24,366 nucleotides of DNA, from assembly GCA_020435025.1 (NCBI GenBank), contig JAGRAG010000153.1, forward strand, positions 1-24,366, given 5' to 3'. A program made the position numbers and the translations under genes. Below, piece by piece: positions 20,801 to 24,366 of the stretch. Within the stretch, counting starts at the first letter, position 1; each line of letters opens with the position of its first letter. The notes below the pieces were generated by a model that ran no database searches, was not told where the DNA came from, and saw only the letters and a program-made list of their open reading frames with translations. The DNA is from Bdellovibrionales bacterium. Its GTDB lineage: Bacteria; Bdellovibrionota; Bdellovibrionia; Bdellovibrionales; UBA1609.

Positions 20801-21204
20801 ATTTGATTAGTGACTTTCCCGTTGATTTTAGTAAGCACCAAATTGAACTTCTCGTTGGCCTCAAATGACGAGTCGTCTTGTGTAGGGATTGATATGGTAA
20901 ACGAAGTATCCCCGATTTCGACAACGACAAAACCACTGATGGCTATTAAATCGTCGCTATCACTATCGATGTAATTGACTGACCAGTGAACTTCGTAGCT
21001 GTTTTTAGCTGGCTCTTCTAAATTGAAATTAAAGTTAACGGAAGTCCCTTCGACACTGTCAGCGTCAGAGACACTAAAACTGGGAATGGGTGAATATCCA
21101 TCTTCCCGTAAGATATCTGTGTTGAAGTTACACGACGTCAACACAAGAATCGAAAGGATTCCCCAAAATGCCTGAATACGTACCAGAATTGATTTTGGCA
21201 TCAT
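5794..21204 (-). CDS. Giant multidomain surface lipoprotein (5136 aa; Calx-beta, Ig-like repeats, LamG)
   Basis: This is a very large, probably outer-membrane-anchored adhesin or fibre protein. Domains in order: signal peptide with lipobox LTSC (Cys25, then Asn26, no inner-membrane retention Asp); two Calx-beta-like domains (about 38-145 and 147-256, ending IENDD and IQDND); fourteen Ig-like repeats (258-1689); one diverged Ig-like unit (about 1690-1805); four long Gly/Asn/Ser/Thr-rich beta modules, each opening with F(I/L)W-G and NWS-G, from about 1807, 2387, 3022 and 3866, each closed by a Calx-beta domain; and two LamG/concanavalin-like domains (about 4559-4780 and 4835-5042). A C-terminal beta segment ends at NNLRIVGE. 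Calx-beta and LamG domains in other bacteria bind Ca2+ and carbohydrate or protein ligands, so an adhesive role (to surface, neighbour or prey) is inferred. Start: two tandem ATGs at 21204 with no clear Shine-Dalgarno sequence; the signal peptide fixes the start region. No dedicated secretion partner is adjacent. It is convergent with tsaE. Confidence 0.93.
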   Translation of the reverse strand: MMPKSILVRIQAFWGILSILVLTSCNFNTDILREDGYSPIPSFSVSDADSVEGTSVNFNFNLEEPAKNSYEVHWSVNYIDSDSDDLIAISGFVVVEIGDTSFTISIPTQDDSSFEANEKFNLVLTKINGKVTNQIVAKGTIENDDPTPTVSFQNAAQTKLESAGAATALIILGNVSGLDVTLPYTVSGTANGSDHDLVSGTVVIPAGDLAAGLTLSILNDVNPEVDETIIITLGTPTNGQLGVQTTHTITIQDNDGVVNITSPLAASYINIGNQNSITVSGNCTTSGVEVTVSVDDTNGGTTAVTPGTQPTCTAGSFTVNLDLSSLDDDSITVNVDHASANDSLVVTKDTVAPTVAISAPIATDYINNGNASSFTVTGSCSENGQSVTVSADDTNGGTAAVIPGTQPTCTAGSYSVNLDLSSLDDDTITITADHSDAANNNAIQASVSLTKDTGAPTVTITSPIATNYINIGNEATFTVSGNCSENGRQVTISADDTNGGTTAVIPGTQPTCSAGSYTVNLNLSSLDDDTVTITADHSDIASNNAIQASVSLTKDTGAPTVVITSPLATDYIHNGNVAAFTISGNCSENGQEVTISADDTNGGTTAVTPGTQPTCSAGSFTVNLDLSGLDDDTITITANHSDLASNSATQASVSLTKDATLPTVTITSPLATDYVNIGNESSFTVSGSCSENGREVIVSADDTNGGTSAVTPGTQPTCAAGSYTVNLDLSSLDDDTLTITADHSDIASNSANQASVSLTKDTGAPTVTITSPIATDYINISNEASFTVSGSCSENGQEVTVSADDTNGGTTAVTPGTQPTCSAGSFTVNLDLSGLDDDTITITADHSDIANNSAPQASVALTKDTGAPTVTITSPIATDYINISNEASFTVSGSCSEDGREITISADDTNGGTAAVTPGTQPTCSAGSYTVNLNLSSLEDDTITITADHSDISSNSATQASVSLTKDTLAPTVAITSPILTDYIHSGNVSSFTVSGTCSDNGQEVTIAADDTNGVTATVAPGTQPTCSAGSFTVNLDLSGLDDDTITITADHSDLAGNSATQDAVSLTKDTGLPTVSITSPIATDTINDSNVTSFTVTGNCSENGQEVTVSADDTNGGTTAVTPGTQPTCTAGSFTVNLDLSGLDDDTITITADHTDVANNSATQASVSLTKDASLPTVTITSPLATNYINIGNENAFTVSGTCSENGQEVTVSADDTNGGTTAITPGTQPTCTAGSFTVNLNLSSLDDDTITITADHSDVASNSALQASVSLVKDTGAPTVTIASPIATDYIHIGNENAFTISGSCSENGQQVTISADDTNGGTTAVTPGTQPTCAAGNYTVNLDLSSLDDDTITITADHSDVASNSATQSSVSLTKDTGTPTVIISSPIATDFINIGNENAFTISGSCSENGREVTISADDTNGGTTAVTPGTQPTCAAGSYTVNLNLSSLDDDTITITADHSDIASNSATQATVSLTKDTGAPTVTITSPLAADYINSSNENLFTVSGSCSENGREVTITANDGISAITPGTQPTCSAGNYTVNLNLSSLVDGAVTITADHSDAAANSATQATVSLTKDTGTPTVTFTSPIATDYINNGNQSTFIVSGSCSENGKEVTISADDTNGGTTAVTPGTQPTCTAGSYTVNLDLSSLDDDTITITADHEDVAGNSATQATVSLTKDSVAPTIAVNQSISETVGSCSFTNQSDPAVTLPLEFKVTFSEAITGSSFIIGDVSNGGTGGGTTLTWTITSCGDNQNYSLKATAVAPMGTIVPSIGIGLVDDVAGNSNTSASSSTDNSIQYIPNAFLWIGAASPDTNWSTGANWSGGNAPGASDVATFDNTCGSNCNVTVNTDVSIAGINMEANFPGTITHASSQTIIVGASGWIMAGGSFVGGDSNITLNGASEINGGSFTATSANLIANDNFKIDPATTFNSNNGTFKLYNDSGTSQVFSGNKDFNNVVIESACAGAYDFNSETMSVNGQLELKGNCTASSALDNGTIIAKGDIVVTDAGKYGSALIKIAGSNNQNINTTAGTGSFRFPSLEIASTGGIVSVTGPSLNLYYDYIYTSGSINWNSADLKFLGNGPRTVVPGAIDYPSVTFNQSCGGVVDLNSGTMKVTGDLSLIDGCASGNAINNGTFELYGDLSILGSGKDGNAAINFVGPNPQSITATGTEVPSGNWIINKTNAGDTVSLLSNLSLNSTGQDLTIINGDFDLNFNNLVINDQMTVGDGIGAANSARILKGCSLVTVPTQNTNSPDGAIIGSSSNPSITISDATTIEGGNLVFNVTLSEGVCFSNFTVNYTVNDGTATSTNSDYSTPATDSDATPTDGILTLSSAATSGTITIASTTDTTLELDETLTVVLDTPSHGSLSDATAVGTIENDDDNGFIWTGNAGDNNFSNGANWSNGVNPPGPSDVALFDDTCNDIPANCDVATTSSVTVAGIWLASNFPGTFTQSGSNTILVGVENLIIQGGTFSGGSATIHLGNGIFIQSGGSFTSTSGELLITTTTTSRLIFQVSGGTFNHNSGTVRATGGRSTSEAYTFQIPNNFTFFNLTLDRSEFNSTPENTYNFSNNNLINVANNFTLTNSFNGKTQVVSGIFKVLGNIYANPKTSGGTAVLELIGSADQEYHVVGDGTFPVIKLNKPSGSLVAGTGTTDLKARKLFLENGTFSGPTNEIHIEPNILDTSGDVFQYLATANYINNGGNVKVSGGGWVNRNYNLLINKDLTIPSLEITRTFTGASVPYNNVTTSGSNSLTVSNLLVLSESVSGQTKFSGTINLEGNMISGPFDGGSGNITFTGSAAQTIQSSGTLPEGTFTINKSASSLKLLTNLNLSGSSQSLVVANGDLELNSFNLDVNGSLTVGDGTGAASSARVLKNCSTITAGSQTVNPTDGEIVESSSNPNISISDATVAEGGNLVFNVTLSEGVCASDFTLNYTVNDSTATTANSDYSTPATDSDATPTDGILTLSSAATSGTITVATTADSTLEFDENLTVVLDTPSHGSFVDHTGVGTIENDDDNGFIWTGNAGDNDLNNGLNWSNGTNPPGPSDIAFFDDTCNDVPSNCPAIQSANWNSLGIWINEDFPSTITQSGGNTITVGASDWIQHGGTFVGASNDIIANEFRLYGGSFTSTTAKLIVGRNQNTTSDVDGFIVDGGTFTHNSGTLELSGSCNGNTPYNSFIDVTYVKVPSGIDLHHLVVDITDTLSANGSDDCAIKIDGPDTITVNGDLTIKDGLLTSGMIDLKGDLILGYTNTDVKAEKWGTTVVKFSGNVPQTITGTVDTYAPMILVNTTSTVTATSDFGLTKFFLYGGTFNAPSGTMKIYPLTSSSGTTNGFTFTGGAFNHNSGTLELSGICDGNSWYNNFMTTLVMDVPSGVNLNNLKINTYNYNNSNGYDDCSIDVKSGHTVTVLGDLEIRDGLLESGTINLHGNLVMDEIDSDTLAEQWGTTLLRFVGNTSQTISGTANTYGPRVEIATTGSVTPAGGTTDFGFTEFKLTSGTFTAPSGTMTINPYVGSTNNTDGFTIAGGTYLHNSGTLKLAGTGGSSTASPRVVVKYSAPGYTMNNVVIATHDDNSAGGSDDSTVDLSSQQMIVGGNLYISNGKVTSGDVAVYGNARLAYASTTTLAEGGNYTLTFSGSSDSTFTIDSGAILTSGSITLAKDSGVKVTLANPLDLSSAGQDLYVYNGDLELNTYDLSVNDQLVVGDAIGSASTARILQDCSSITAGSQSVNPADGEIVGSSSNPNISISDASVTEGGNLVFNVTLSEGVCASDFTVNYASANGSATTANSDYVTPATDSDATPSDGTLTLSAGTLSGTVTVVTTPDATMEVDETMSITLSSASHGAIIDNTGIGTILNDDDNGFIWTGNAGDGDFSNGANWSNGLNPPGSGDVAMFDETCNDVPANCDAQTTAATTLTGLWINSDYPGTLTQSSGNTLTVGSSDFIQQGGTFQGGNSKIDLNRLYLRGGTFNSTTNTLELGYGVGLTLYVLNVSSGAIFNHNNGTVDFFAESNGCSGGISTVYADVDGSLDLYNLRFITASNGCFKDSYFRLASSDKLVVLNNFTHAAGVFRNGTIELHKDLYVNSNAKTQVQEENESAYTGFIKFVGSGDQEYNYTVGTGGFAGTACVVVDKPSGTVQPMAGTNSFATLSLQIENGSFSSPSSYLRLGGLHHNGGTNTIEMLKIAATGSFVSNSATTRFNLGNKNGCGGSTTNYRISTPTDLTFSGNVEVREVFYACGSTHNLTTLNSNALIVNGDFSYIEGGSSAAAGIDGNWVVRGDLTLQGSSTNDGAASFTLDGSSNQTIITNTTVPSGAIIINKPSGTVLLGSSAFFNRTGQDLTIENGVLDLNGYNLNVSDQLNVGDGVGSAGTAQIIQGCGSITAGTQTVNPADGLITAPSNNPDITVGDTSTIEGGDLIFTVTLSEPVCGTDFTVSYATYIGTTQVAPADYTDVAGSLTINSGLTAGTVTVYTTADSVAEKDEYMKFKLTNASQSHGTLVDNEGLGLIYDDDGTRIVPDLSSTGTNSNSEWDGTHLRIASTYAGNGLTDGTWMNTTGLVGYWRLNEATAIHNSTIVDEVGSQDGTFVTNDGSTEKSILTPTGSGIELDGADDYISLPNNAIFNPGGIMSSCLWFYSRSQQSGKNLLAQDVASGRTPTTYSWLGAVVSGSSRYVRTYVSQGTAKYLAQYDGGSNGYFDHSWHHVCMTFDKYQASGHLKLYVDGILRATTNTSLSDIDIGGHPTIGIHDHSVPTFFDGKIDDISLWHRALEADEIRKMYYMQKAKRTGVYTSDILDAGSSKIWRYLSWAPESPYIKELLPLGRAEGLYPTFAVNMSPGTANNELFLNLNETGSPTTFADQSSSSNDFSCTNCPKPVKHGRFAGAMQFDGFNDVITRDDASLNNTQFTVSLWMKPFRTPDNSKVESVIFKKVSTSNNYSTFSFSRDHSNVGGENSWRFHDGVSWNSLKYTGEIPTDRWSHLLVTYDGTYFKLYLNGAYDGQMSGTPSFGNAPLYIGSGGATSSPANFFNGEIDEVAIWDKALSAEDIANVYQRGENRLHIQIRSCSDATCSTNPEFVGYQGTGETVYNELENTTVGPPSLNMSGDVSNSQYFQYRIYMESDKATGTPKVNNLRIVGE
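6080..7530 (-). other. Tandem LamG-type (concanavalin-like) domains at the C-terminus of the giant protein
   Basis: The first domain (about 7530-6870) has LVGYWRLNEA, GIELDGADDYISLP, SWHHVCMTFD, LKLYVDGILRA, GKIDDISLWHRALEADEI. The second (about 6700-6080) has GAMQFDGFNDVI, FTVSLWMKPF, RWSHLLVTYDGTYFKLYLNGAYDG, FNGEIDEVAIWDKALSAEDI. Both are typical of bacterial LamG/Laminin_G_3 jelly-roll domains that bind glycans or proteins. A linker with GVYTSDILDAGSS joins them. Position at the far end from the lipid anchor suggests they form the ligand-binding tip. Confidence 0.85.
7665..15790 (-). repeat. Four large repeated beta modules, each with a Calx-beta domain
   Basis: Four diverged super-repeats of about 540-840 residues start near 15786, 14046, 12140 and 9610. 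Each opens with FIWTGNAGD..FSNGANWSNG.NPPG.SDVA.FDDTC (the first is the variant FLWIGAASPD). Each continues through a repetitive Gly/Asn/Thr/Ser-rich stretch with recurring phrases such as GGTF, FNHNSGT and LFL-NG-F, reaches GQDL-I-NGDLELN and ARIL-C, and ends in a Calx-beta domain with the motif EGGNLVFNVTLSEGVC. The third module is longest because it has internal sub-duplications (FTHNSGTLELSG twice, then LHNSGTLKLAG). The recurring short phrases suggest a beta-helix or solenoid. This is inference from sequence, without a structure search. Confidence 0.75.
16138..20433 (-). repeat. Fourteen tandem Ig-like repeats (309-bp period) in the giant gene
   Basis: Unit 1 (20433-20146) is a diverged 96-codon copy. 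Units 2-12 (20145-16747) are each exactly 103 codons, unit 13 (16746-16447) is 100 codons with a shortened ADDTNGG loop, and unit 14 (16446-16138) is 103 codons. The consensus runs TVTITSPIATDYIN, FTVSGSCSENGQEVT, SADDTNGGTTAVTPGTQPTC, TVNLDLSSLDDDTITI, TADHSD, then SVSLTKDTGAP. It resembles the bacterial Ig-like Big_13-type fold. Each unit has two Cys (about positions 27 and 56) likely to form a disulfide, and Asp-rich loops that could bind Ca2+. Many differences between units are at third codon positions. Confidence 0.95.
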
Positions 21205-21234
21205 AGATATCTATCGGACGTTTGAGAGATCGAC

Positions 21235-21263
21235 TTAATACTAGAGAGTGGAACAAATGTGAA
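21235..21263 (-). promoter_or_regulatory. Candidate promoter of the giant lipoprotein gene
   Basis: On the minus strand TTCACA (21263-21258) and TATTAA (21240-21235) are spaced 17 bp, matching a sigma-70 promoter at 5/6 and 4/6 positions. The predicted leader is about 24 nt before the ATG at 21204 and lacks a Shine-Dalgarno sequence. This is assigned by eye only. Confidence 0.4.
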
Positions 21264-21327
21264 GTATCACTCATATTTTGATCTTTCTTATGATGCTCGT
21301 AATATTTGTTGGGTCTGTCTCAATGTG

Positions 21328-21475
21328 AAATCGCACGGCCATTCACAGCTATTCCCAACAGTGTTTCATGCTCAGACAGTCCTCGCCAAGCGGAGCGGCC
21401 ATAAATGTCCGCACCGCAGCTGCGGAACTGCGCTTGAAACACTGTTGGGAATAGCTGTGATTGGCCGGGCGATTT
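21328..21475. repeat. Long inverted repeat (41-bp arms) with GC-rich 66-nt centre
   Basis: The left arm 21328-21368 (AAATCGCACGGCC through GTGTTTCA) and right arm 21435-21475 are inverted copies with two mismatches. The 66-nt centre is GC-rich and holds the 12-bp palindrome CCGCAGCTGCGG and a GCGGA/TCCGC pair. It lies between two divergent genes, so it is not an ordinary gene-end terminator. A short open frame (21259-21477) runs across it but has no coding character. The rest of 21205-21495 holds the candidate promoter listed separately and nothing else I recognise. Confidence 0.9.
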
Positions 21476-21495
21476 GATGTGAGCTCATCATTAGA

Positions 21496-22077
21496 ATGGG
21501 TGAAAGAGAAAATGTCTTAATTTGGGAAAAGGATATTTACTTGAGGTGCAATTTTTGCCAACATAACTATGTGAGAACTCGAACTTTAAAGTTAGTTGCT
21601 GTTTTATTTGCCGTAGGCGCATTTTATTTTTTCTATCTTTCGTTGAATACTGATTTTTCGAAAGAACCGGACAGAAATTCTAAACCACAGTCAGGTCCAA
21701 CAAAAAGCCCTGTTTCCGGTCCCAACTATGATAAAATTGTGGTTCGCGATGTGATCATTCAAGACATTGATCCAGGAAAAGGGAAGGCGTTTGATGTGAG
21801 AACAGAAAGTCAAATCGCCTATAAGGTTTTCGTTTACGACCCCGTAAAGAAAGCCAATAGAGGACAGCTGATTTCTGAATCCAAGACCGAAGGCGAAAGG
21901 TTCTCTCCAAGTCGAGTCTCAATGTATACTGGCTGGTATCGCAGTCTTTCGGGTTTACGAGAGGGAGGAAAGAGAACTTACATTCTTCCGCAACATCTAT
22001 CAAAAACCTTCAAAAGATGGTCTATTCCAGAAAACGCAATGATACAGCTTGAGATAGAACTGTTAAAAATTTATTGA
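21496..22077 (+). CDS. Membrane-anchored protein with degenerate FKBP-like domain
   Basis: Residues 31-50 (LKLVAVLFAVGAFYFFYLSL) form one transmembrane anchor after a basic RTRTLK, so the rest is probably periplasmic. A Pro/Ser-rich linker (55-78) leads to an FKBP-fold-like domain (about 80-193): IAYKVFVYDP matches the first core strand, TGWYRSLSGLREGGKRTYILP matches the family's GW-x-x-G-L and G-x-(K/R) region, and SIPENAMIQLEIELLKIY matches the last strand. The usual active-site Phe-Asp pair and the Tyr of the flap are not evident, so isomerase activity may be lost. A CxxC (Cys18, Cys21) precedes the anchor. Start choice is uncertain: ATG 21496 has no ribosome binding site, whereas TTG 21541 has AAGGA seven bases upstream. 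Convergent with the next gene, 7 nt between stops. The fold assignment is by pattern and moderately sure. Confidence 0.75.
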   Translation: MGERENVLIWEKDIYLRCNFCQHNYVRTRTLKLVAVLFAVGAFYFFYLSLNTDFSKEPDRNSKPQSGPTKSPVSGPNYDKIVVRDVIIQDIDPGKGKAFDVRTESQIAYKVFVYDPVKKANRGQLISESKTEGERFSPSRVSMYTGWYRSLSGLREGGKRTYILPQHLSKTFKRWSIPENAMIQLEIELLKIY

Positions 22078-22084
22078 TTCTAGT

Positions 22085-23989
22085 TTACGCTGCGTTTTTA
22101 GCTTTATGTAAAGCAATTGTCATCTCTTCCACCTGCCGATAGGTGAACTCAAGGAGATCTTGAGACTCTTCGACAAGAAGACCAAAACAGAGAACAGCCC
22201 CAATCACAAAACCTTCACTGGTGATTGGACAAACAGTTGCGTGATCGGGTAGGTCTTGAAATCCCCAGGCTTTGAAGAACTTCTCATTCACTTCGCTGCT
22301 ATAGACCTTGCCGAAGAAAGGAAGTTTCGTACGTGAAACGATCCTAAAAATACTAGGTTGAGACAGAGAAATGGGTTCAATTGTTTCAGGCTCGTGGGCC
22401 GCCATAAAATTACTCCATCTCCAAGGAGTCAGTTGGCTTGAGTCACTGAGCATAACAATAGAGTAACGATACTTGTGATTCAAATTGTCCACTAAATATC
22501 CCAGGACTTCTGATTGAGAATCGGCATTGTGATAACTTTTTCCTGGTAAAAACTTTTCACCACCTATGCCGTAGGCTGCGGACTCTTGAAAGTCATTTTC
22601 GGAGCGATTTTTTAGGGGAGTCTTCTGATGGACGGAACTTTGGACGCCTTCGGAGTCCTTGGATTCTCCCAGTTGTGCTGTTTCGTTTTCCGCCATCTCA
22701 AAGACATCATGATCAGATGGTATAGGGCGTGATGTGGGTTCATCTATTTTTTGAGACTTCGCTTCATCGGGGATGTCGGGTGTTGGATCATTTATTGCTT
22801 TACTTGAATCTAGAGGATCTTCCTTTAAGGGTTCATCGACAGGGAGTGAACCATGAGCACCAATAGGTACAGCAATTGTTGGATCCTCCGTTTGCGAATC
22901 TTCAGAGTCAACCCCTGAATTTAAAGGCTCGTCGGCACTCAATCCTACGGGAACTTCTTCTTCACTTGAGGAGTTGAGCGATAAGCCGGAATCAATTTCT
23001 TGAGGTTCAATGTTAAATCCTTCAGGAAGCTCGCTAAAGGAAATGGCAGCATTGTCTCCTGAGTTCTCTTCTAGCGAATCATCCATCGGCATCGCAAAGA
23101 GGTCTTCTGCTGAAACGGAACTTTCGGAGGAAGCCCCTAAGGTTTCAGGAGGTGAAGGTGGCTCTTCGGTAACAGAACTATCTGATCGAGTATGTTCGTG
23201 CGCCATAGGAGGAGCTGGTGGTAGGTCCTCTATTGGGCTTTCTATGGATTCGATCTTATTTTCGTTATTGGCTTCGAAGGTTTCCGACGATTGATATTCA
23301 AATTCAGATTCCTCGATGTTTTCGATGGAGTCTTCTTCGTTAGAAGATTCATTCAAAGAGACTAAATCGTCCTCGCTCAGAGATAATATATCATTGTCAC
23401 TTTCTTCTTGAACCACGGGCGCTGGTTCAATGGGACCTTGAAGATCGGGTGCCTCATCATTGGAAGAGTCGTTGCTGTTTATTTCACCTGAAAAATCCAC
23501 GGCACCTCGATGGACGGAGTGCAATTGAGAGGGGTCATTTGCGGGAACCGGAACGGGAGGGAGTTGAGCAACGCCAGTGGGTTCTTGAGTGACCACATAA
23601 AAGGATTTACTCAATAGAACTAAGTCTCTTGGGTCAATAAGTATAAATTGAGTGCGAAATTCAAAGTGAGCTTTAGTAGGCGGTTCCACACAGGCCACAT
23701 AGACGATGCCACTCCACATTCCAATGGGTAATAGTCCGTCTGGCCACTCGCATAAGGGAGCTAAATTTCTCCAAAGATCTAAAGGAGGAGGTGAGTCGAG
23801 AAACTCTGACTTTAAACTGGGTAGGCCGTAGTGATTTCGTGCCCAATTTAAATAAAGATCGGTTGGAATCTTTCCCTTTTGAAGGGCCCATAGGGTTACA
23901 GACTGTCCCGGATCTTTAGCTTCAAGCCAAGATTGGTACTCTTGAGGAGATATGCTTAGCTCTGTAACCCATGGTTTTTGTTCTGTCAT
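22085..23989 (-). CDS. Uncharacterised 634-aa protein: MshEN-like N-terminus, acidic linker, possible GAF-like C-terminus
   Basis: I do not recognise a named family. Residues 1-140 are globular, with ALQKGKIPTDLYLNWARNHYGLPSL and APLCEWPDGLLPIGMWSGIVYVACVEPP. These resemble the MshEN/GspE N-terminal domain (helical hairpin, then a 'Pl...g.lyVa..dP' strand pair), which in some proteins binds c-di-GMP. Residues ~145-465 are a very acidic, Ser/Glu/Asp/Pro-rich, probably disordered linker. Residues 470-634 form a compact alpha/beta region with ATVCPITSEGFVIGAVLCFG and a C-terminal helix LLEFTYRQVEEMTIALHKA, like the end of a GAF domain. There is no signal peptide or membrane segment, so it is probably cytoplasmic. 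ATG 23989 is preceded by a modest GAAGAGAC. Both domain calls are tentative. It ends 7 nt from the FKBP-like gene. Confidence 0.8.
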   Translation of the reverse strand: MTEQKPWVTELSISPQEYQSWLEAKDPGQSVTLWALQKGKIPTDLYLNWARNHYGLPSLKSEFLDSPPPLDLWRNLAPLCEWPDGLLPIGMWSGIVYVACVEPPTKAHFEFRTQFILIDPRDLVLLSKSFYVVTQEPTGVAQLPPVPVPANDPSQLHSVHRGAVDFSGEINSNDSSNDEAPDLQGPIEPAPVVQEESDNDILSLSEDDLVSLNESSNEEDSIENIEESEFEYQSSETFEANNENKIESIESPIEDLPPAPPMAHEHTRSDSSVTEEPPSPPETLGASSESSVSAEDLFAMPMDDSLEENSGDNAAISFSELPEGFNIEPQEIDSGLSLNSSSEEEVPVGLSADEPLNSGVDSEDSQTEDPTIAVPIGAHGSLPVDEPLKEDPLDSSKAINDPTPDIPDEAKSQKIDEPTSRPIPSDHDVFEMAENETAQLGESKDSEGVQSSVHQKTPLKNRSENDFQESAAYGIGGEKFLPGKSYHNADSQSEVLGYLVDNLNHKYRYSIVMLSDSSQLTPWRWSNFMAAHEPETIEPISLSQPSIFRIVSRTKLPFFGKVYSSEVNEKFFKAWGFQDLPDHATVCPITSEGFVIGAVLCFGLLVEESQDLLEFTYRQVEEMTIALHKAKNAA

Positions 23990-24104
23990 GACAAGAGTCT
24001 CTTCGGTTTGGGTGCGCTTGATTTCAACGGAAAACAGGATTGATCAAAGTGGGCAGCAATATTCTGGACCAAGGGATAGGTTAAACGTGAACCTGATGTC
24101 CCAA

Positions 24105-24366
24105 TAAGGCTCATTTGAATTCTGTATCTTTTTTTTAAATCGCATTTTTTCATTGCGGATGAATTTCGTGAGAAGATTTGTAAGTCTTGAATATCCCCTC
24201 AAAAGCGAGTTCGGTCGGTGCGCTGCTCGCAAAGCGAGCGGGGCTGCCGAACGCTTTGTTTGAGTCTTTTGAGGGGATATTCAAGACTTACAAATCTTCT
24301 CACGAAATTCATCCGCAATGAAAAAATGCGATTTAAAAAAAAGATACAGAATTCAAATGAGCCTTA
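24105..24366. repeat. Perfect inverted repeat, arms at least 101 bp, GC-rich 60-nt centre
   Basis: The left arm 24105-24205 and right arm 24266-24366 are exact reverse complements over all 101 bases I compared, including runs of 8 T and 6 T. The right arm reaches the window end, so the repeat may be longer. The centre has GCTCGC/GCGAGC around AAA, nested inside TTCGG/CCGAA. It lies upstream of the 634-aa gene (start 23989), so it is not that gene's terminator. The remaining 23990-24104 shows no gene and no promoter I can support. Confidence 0.95.

Noticed and set aside
21328..21475. Inverted repeat as a terminator
   Set aside because: The flanking genes diverge from it, so neither ends there, and no T-run follows the arms.
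21259..21477. Open frame of 72 codons across the inverted repeat
   Set aside because: It spans both arms and the centre of the hairpin, has no ribosome binding site and no protein-like features.
24044..24232. Minus-strand open frame of 62 codons in the long palindrome
   Set aside because: It reads through the apex and left arm of the inverted repeat; composition is an artefact of the repeat.

Overview
The window looks like chromosomal DNA of a free-living Gram-negative bacterium. My best guess is a Bdellovibrionota/Oligoflexia-type or related deltaproteobacterial lineage. This is inferred from the glmM–nnr–tsaE gene order, the very large lipoprotein with Calx-beta and LamG domains, and the style of the uncharacterised proteins. 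No rRNA or other decisive taxonomic marker is present.

Layout, left to right. (1) 1-3056, plus strand: a tight housekeeping operon. It holds the 3' part of glmM (cell-wall precursor synthesis), nnr (NAD(P)H-hydrate repair) and tsaE (tRNA t6A modification), with gaps of 11 and 0 nt. (2) About 2879-5856: an accessory insertion bounded by two 296-bp direct repeats, 2879-3174 and 5561-5856, that differ at about 17 positions. Each repeat holds the 3' end of tsaE, the short convergent intergenic spacer and the 3' end of the giant gene. Between them lies an AbiE-type toxin-antitoxin/abortive-infection pair on the minus strand (abiEi, abiEii, ATGA overlap), with a palindromic operator over a good promoter. 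There is also a small acidic 90-aa ORF that begins exactly at the repeat junction, and about 580 bp without a convincing gene. (3) 5794-21204, minus strand: one uninterrupted 5136-aa predicted lipoprotein. In order it has a lipobox, two Calx-beta domains, fourteen near-identical 103-aa Ig-like repeats, four long beta-rich modules each followed by a Calx-beta domain, and two LamG domains. It is probably a surface adhesin or fibre. (4) 21205-21495: a divergent intergenic region with a candidate promoter for the giant gene and a 41-bp-arm inverted repeat with a GC-rich centre. (5) 21496-22077, plus: a small membrane-anchored protein with a degenerate FKBP-like domain. (6) 22085-23989, minus, convergent: a 634-aa protein with a possible MshEN-like N-terminus, a long acidic linker and a possible GAF-like C-terminus. 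(7) 24105-24366: a perfect inverted repeat with arms of at least 101 bp around a 60-nt GC-rich centre. It runs into the window edge.

Before the insertion, tsaE and the giant gene were probably convergent neighbours about 55 bp apart. The AbiE unit seems to have entered this junction carrying a diverged copy of the junction itself. That fits single-crossover integration of a circle, or recombination with DNA of a related strain, better than transposition. Both intact host genes keep their own 3' ends, so the event was non-disruptive.
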